A DNA stretch of 64,000 nucleotides, from NCBI GenBank assembly GCA_023101885.1, contig JALPQD010000006.1, positions 13,315,585 through 13,379,584 on the forward strand, read 5' to 3'. Shown piece by piece: positions 59,905-64,000 of the stretch (within the stretch, counting starts at the first letter, position 1; each line of letters begins with the position of its first letter). The notes under the pieces are model-generated. The model ran no database searches and was not told where the DNA came from. It was given only the letters and a program-made list of their open reading frames with translations. The stretch comes from Typhlomys cinereus. Taxonomy: Eukaryota; Chordata; Mammalia; Rodentia; Platacanthomyidae. The translations under genes were made by a program, and so were the position numbers.

Positions 59905-60290
59905 TCAAGTCCTATTATTAACTCATGTGTCTCTGAAAATTCATATGTTAAAGTCCTCAGTCCCAAAGGAACTTGATTTGAAGACAGGGGCTTTTAATAA
60001 GTAAGTGAGCTTAAATGGGATCCTAATAAATTAAGAGAGTATCTTTGTCAATAGAGGAAGCAACACAGAGACAGATATCCCATGTGCACATATGGATAAA
60101 GCCACGTGGAAACATACAAAGCAGAAGTCAGACACAGAAAAGGAGAAAGTCCTCAGGGAAAACCAAACTTGAAGACAACTTTGATAATGGGCTTTTAGCC
60201 ACCAGAACAGTGAGAAACAAATTTTTAATGTTTAACATTCTTGTGAGTTTTGTTATTATAATCCTAGCTGACTAACTGAAATACAACTTC
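59905..60290 (+). mobile_element. MLT1-type LTR (ERVL-MaLR), solo
   Basis: AATTCATATGTTAAAGTCCT, GGAACTTGATTTGAAGACAG, GGGCTTTTAATAAGTAAGTG, CACAGAGACAGATATCCCAT, CACCAGAACAGTGAGAAACA and TTGTTATTATAATCCTAGCT match the order of mammalian MLT1 LTRs ('...ttcatatgttgaagtcctaa... gaaggaacttgatcttgaagataggg... ccagaactgtgagaaataaa... ttgttatggcagccctagca'). It is ancient and decayed, and no internal viral genes are near. A 76-codon frame within it is not a gene. Confidence 0.7.
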
Positions 60291-60956
60291 TATTTCAAGG
60301 TAGAAACTGTCTGAAATCACTTTATAGGTGAAACAGATCATTGGAACTTCAAGTAGTGTTCCTAGATACAGAATCAGAAAGTGTCACTCCTGAAATTTAA
60401 CTAGATCTATCCTCTAGTCAAATACTATTTGTACAATTGTCTATGTTATTTTATCAAACATTAAGTATTACAAAGTTAGTTTCAACATTGACTAGTATTG
60501 TGTTCATCTGGATTTCATCACTGCCCCATGTTCTACTTGTTGGAATAATGGCAGCATAATATGTCTTTTATAGAACTATTATTCATCTACCTGAAGATGT
60601 TCTATGATTACCTCATGCATTTATGAACAGTCTTCCCTTATCGATTCCTCACATGACACACTTCATTTTCCTAATATCTTTGTTACTTATTCCTGGAGAT
60701 GCTTCTGTTTGTTTAGATTTCATGTAAAAGGTGAAGGCCATGTCTCCTCAATAGTCTTCTTGAAATACAAATGTGAAATTTTTAGTTTTCTCTTTAAAAT
60801 GTTTTCTAGTTAGATATGTCCTATCACACTTTTTCAATATGTCTTGTGAACTTGGCTATTTCATTTAACAAATTTTCTATGTATCTCAATTCTTTTCATT
60901 TGACAACTTGGTGAATGTATAATCACCAAAGTTGCCAAAAAATGCTAGTGACTAGA
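60291..60956. other. Unannotated AT-rich DNA
   Basis: No gene or named repeat recognised. Confidence 0.4.
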
Positions 60957-61290
60957 CTGGGCATATGGCCCAGTGATTAAAATGTTTACACAAAGACCAA
61001 AGTTTGGATCCTCAGATTCTACATAAAATGGCCGGAGGGTGTGTTACCTTGGCTTATAATTACAGCTGTGGAAGATGGAGCATGGAAATTTCCAGAGAAG
61101 TTAGCAAGTCAGACTGGCCTTATAGGTGAACTCTGGGTTTACAAACTCAACATCAAATAAATAAGGTGGAAGAGTTATAAAGGATGATTCCTGGTATCAA
61201 CCTCCACACTCATATACAAGAATGCTTGTATATTCACACATGCATCCACACACACTCTATACACATGTACCAGAAACAATTATATACCAC
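60957..61290 (+). repeat. B4-type SINE, decayed
   Basis: CTGGGCATATGGCCCAGTGA head, AAGTTTGGATCCTCAGATTC B-box region, GGCTTATAATTACAGCTGTG (decayed B1 phrase), ATAAATAAGGTGGAAGAGTT, GGATGATTCCTGGTATCAAC and CATGCATCCACACACACTCT tail. Same order as the copies at 1.3 and 23.2 kb. Confidence 0.65.
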
Positions 61291-61789
61291 ATACATGGAC
61301 ATGGAAAAATGATAAACAAGATAAAGCCACATTCATCCCTTGTCAGATGCCATAGGGACCCCCATTTCATTTGATAATTCATATATTAGCCACTAAAATT
61401 GTGCTCATTTAATGAATTACAAGTATTTATTTACATGACCTATGACCCTTTCATTACATCTAGCTCAGAAAAGACCAGATCATATATTGTAATGGGATTT
61501 CCCTGACACAATTTTATATTTTAGAAAGCACTTCTTTTAGGAGCACACAACACATTTTTTTATGTTTTATTGGTTTAGTAATACACTCTGGACTATTGCT
61601 TAACACTCACAAACTGCCTGTTTATACTTTGTGTAAAGGATATTTTCATCTCTGTTGAATATATTTTCCTCTTTTTCTGAAATACGAAGGATGATATTGA
61701 TAGATGAGCTAATGGATGAGGCAACAGATAATCCTCATACTGGTCTACAGTTCCCAAGTTTGCTTATCAGAATTTCATTCTTTCTCCTG
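61291..61789. other. Unannotated DNA
   Basis: No gene or named repeat recognised. Confidence 0.4.
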
Positions 61790-62310
61790 TTCAAAGGAAG
61801 GATCATTTCTGTAAGCCAGTGATGCACACCAACAAGGCATGCTTGACAGAGATCTTCCAACTGGAAGGGCCGAGTGCACTTTAAACAAGGTTCCCTTCTC
61901 AAGTCCCCATCAGTGCTGACAGAGGTGACAGAGGGCTGTGGCTAGGCCAGGCTCGGCTCTGTGTCCACACAAGGCTATGGAGCACTCAGGATCTCAACTC
62001 TGTCAGGGCACCTAGCGAAGACGGCGTCCTTTTCCTGTCTGCTCAGAATGATTGCCTTTACCGAAGCTTCCAAACAAGTTTTCAGCCTTTAGCTGAAAAA
62101 GTGGTAATATATAATGCTTTTATTTTCCATTCTCTGAGGCAAGCATGTACCCTGACCTTTACCTAATCAAGAAAAGTTGTTTGGGCGGTGGGGGATGGGG
62201 AGGCAAGTTGGGCTTTAAATGCACAAATCAGTTCTAATAAAAACACTGAAATTCAGGTGCCTGGGGTTAGAAATACTGGAGGGAATTCAATTACACTAAT
62301 TAATATTTAA
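61790..62310. promoter_or_regulatory. Candidate conserved non-coding block, GC-raised centre
   Basis: Repeat-free with GC raised at 61840-62040 and several CpGs (CTAGCGAAGACGGCGTCC). Right half has CAGCCTTTAGCTGAAAAAGT, TATATAATGCTTTTATTTTC and TGACCTTTACCTAATCAAG (nuclear-receptor-like and homeobox words), then GGGCGGTGGGGGATGGGG. No supported open frame. Texture only. Confidence 0.35.
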
Positions 62311-62411
62311 GAAGGGCTAGAGATCACATACTGAATGTGGGAAACTAGGCCAGCCAGACATGAGCATATGGGGAGGGCAAGATCAACAGATAAAAGTAAC
62401 AAACAAATCAT

Positions 62412-62530
62412 ACATAAATGCTCCAACAGGAATGAAACAGAGAACATAAAATAAATGTTCCAACAGACACTGAAGAGGAAGTAATGTAAATGGTCTACTA
62501 GACATAGAAGCAAAATGTTCCAACACACAC
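62412..62530. repeat. Imperfect tandem repeat
   Basis: AAATGCTCCAACAG (62415), AAATGTTCCAACAG (62452), AAATGGTCTACTAG (62487) and AAATGTTCCAACAC (62512) mark four decayed units with spacings of 37, 35 and 25 bases. The minus-strand 84-codon frame here shows the matching CWNI.../FLLEHL repeat and is not a gene. Confidence 0.6.
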
Positions 62531-64000
62531 AAGACATTTTATTGGCTTTATGTAAACACACATATTAAAAAAAATGATTTTCCCCAACAAGTTAAGAAAT
62601 GTTACCTATTCATAAAAACAGATTTATTTAGAGTTGTGTGGATTCACAGCATACTCTATAGACTCTCACTTCCTTACTGGACAATCATCCCAAAGGTGAC
62701 TGCAGCAAGCTTGAAGTGGCCGAACCTTTCTGGTTCTTGCTGATGTGATGTGTCACGGCTTGTTTCATGGCTTATACACATTTTCTTTTTCGTACCTGAT
62801 TTTTCACTTGAAGTTAAACATTCAATTCTGGGTTTTTTTTTGTGTATGTATATTTGAAAGTGTTTTAGAGAAGGTACTCACAGTGTCAGAACACTGTCAT
62901 TTTTTCCAGTATTAATCTGCTCTGCTTCTTTCACTGTGGTAATCTTGAAGACTATAAACTAAGAGATCACTGGATTGCCCTTTGAATTTTGTCTATCTTT
63001 AGTGTAAAATATAGCACCTGCTATTCACTGAGCTGCTTTTGCTGTCTCCATCGTCACAGCACTGTGGAAGTACAAGCCTGCAGGAGAAGGCAAAGGAACA
63101 CGGCTAGAACTGAGACCTTCAACCCTCCTCTATTCTCTAGTGCAAACAGATGGTAAGACGTAACCATCAACAAAACTTCTAACAAAAATGTAATATGAAG
63201 TCATGGAGAAAACAAGAAAAACATACAAAAATTAAAGTCTTTGCCATTCAGGAACTTAACCTATAATCGAAATTGAAGATATGATTTAGGAAGAACAAAT
63301 CTTCCCAAAGAATAAGTTATTCCTAAATAATATAAGATCAGGGAAAAAAGAAAAACTAAGACTGCTTTCTAAAAGTTTTGCCTGATATAAATTAGTGATT
63401 TTCAGACTATTTCATAGCTAAATTTTTTAAAGCGATGGTTATAGAAAGTTCAAAAATTCATCAAATTTTTTCCTATCAATTTGTAATTATGATAATACCA
63501 TACAAATGTAAATATATAAAGTTTGAAAAATCTTTGGAAACTGATGTGTTATTATTACCATTTCTATATATAAGAAGGTCACTAATTTTCATACAGGCCT
63601 CAAATTAACCATTTGGAAGAAAAGCTGTTTTGAGAAAAATGACCTGTTAGGCTGTAACTTCACTGTGTACTTCGTGATTTTCTGGTACTATCGAGTATCT
63701 TAATCTCCACAAAAGTATACAGAGTACTAAAGCGAATATAACAATGGAAACTGAGTTATCATTTCTATGTACATTCTAACCAATTTGCTTTATAATATTC
63801 AATAAAATAAAGGATTTAAATTTGTAAAATGAGTTTGTTTGAATAAAACATCATTATTTCAGATATCAAATACTTTCTATCATTGCAAAGGATGAAACTA
63901 GACAATTTAATTAACAATCCATTTCCCAATATTTCAACTATTTTCTCTGGTAGTGAAATTTCAAATGTTTATGACAATGAATTGTAAGCCAAGACTCAAT
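62531..64000. other. Unannotated AT-rich DNA to the window end
   Basis: No gene or clear repeat. A faint MIR-like run may lie at about 63005-63130 (GCACCTGCTATTCACTGAGC). Nothing else named. Confidence 0.4.

Overview
This is mammalian, almost certainly rodent, genomic DNA with no protein-coding gene that I can support. The whole window is AT-rich and CpG-poor. Open reading frames are all short (longest 133 codons), lack family signatures, and mostly lie in repeats or simple sequence. The rodent assignment rests on the interspersed repeats: B1-like, ID-like and B4-type (ID+B1) SINEs, B2/B3-like SINEs, and an L1 3' end with the polypurine 3' UTR typical of rodent L1s. The most abundant young repeat is a tRNA-headed SINE with an (AC)n stretch and a GAATAAAT-containing tail. 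It is not the mouse or rat B2, so a non-murine rodent is likely. A heteromyid/geomyoid or dipodoid rodent would fit, but I cannot settle that by eye.

Layout. 1-10 kb: a B4-type SINE, three copies of the young SINE (2.2, 6.7, 8.0 kb), a 1.5-kb L1 3' end (5.1-6.6 kb) and old MIR fragments. 10-20 kb: a reversed L1 3' UTR piece, old MIR/L2 pieces, a GATA microsatellite, and a repeat-poor, high-complexity stretch at 15.4-16.0 kb. 20-33 kb: a young SINE with a deleted A-box region but a perfect 16-bp target-site duplication, two older relatives of the family, a B4-type SINE, a GA microsatellite and a head-only ID-like insertion with clear duplications. 33-40.3 kb: an inverted (head-to-head) pair of the young SINE, old MIRs, an AAT microsatellite, an old L1 tail and another young SINE.

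42.35-50.8 kb: a long stretch almost without recognisable transposons. It holds the best candidates for conserved regulatory DNA, at 45.3-46.1 kb (four octamer-like ATGCAAAT/ATGCATAA sites with several TAAT cores) and 46.9-47.2 kb. 50.8-64 kb: degenerate B1, ID, B2/B3 and B4-type SINEs, MIRs, a MER5-like hAT fragment, an MLT1-type LTR at 59.9-60.3 kb, and further regulatory-looking blocks at 53.7-54.1 and 61.8-62.3 kb.

The most likely reading is a gene desert or a very long intron. The copies of the young SINE all lie left of 40.4 kb, and the three strongest enhancer-like blocks lie right of 45 kb. I found no CRISPR array, operon, genuine tRNA/rRNA gene, intact transposon or new multi-gene system. 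The enhancer-like reading is from sequence texture only and needs cross-species alignment.
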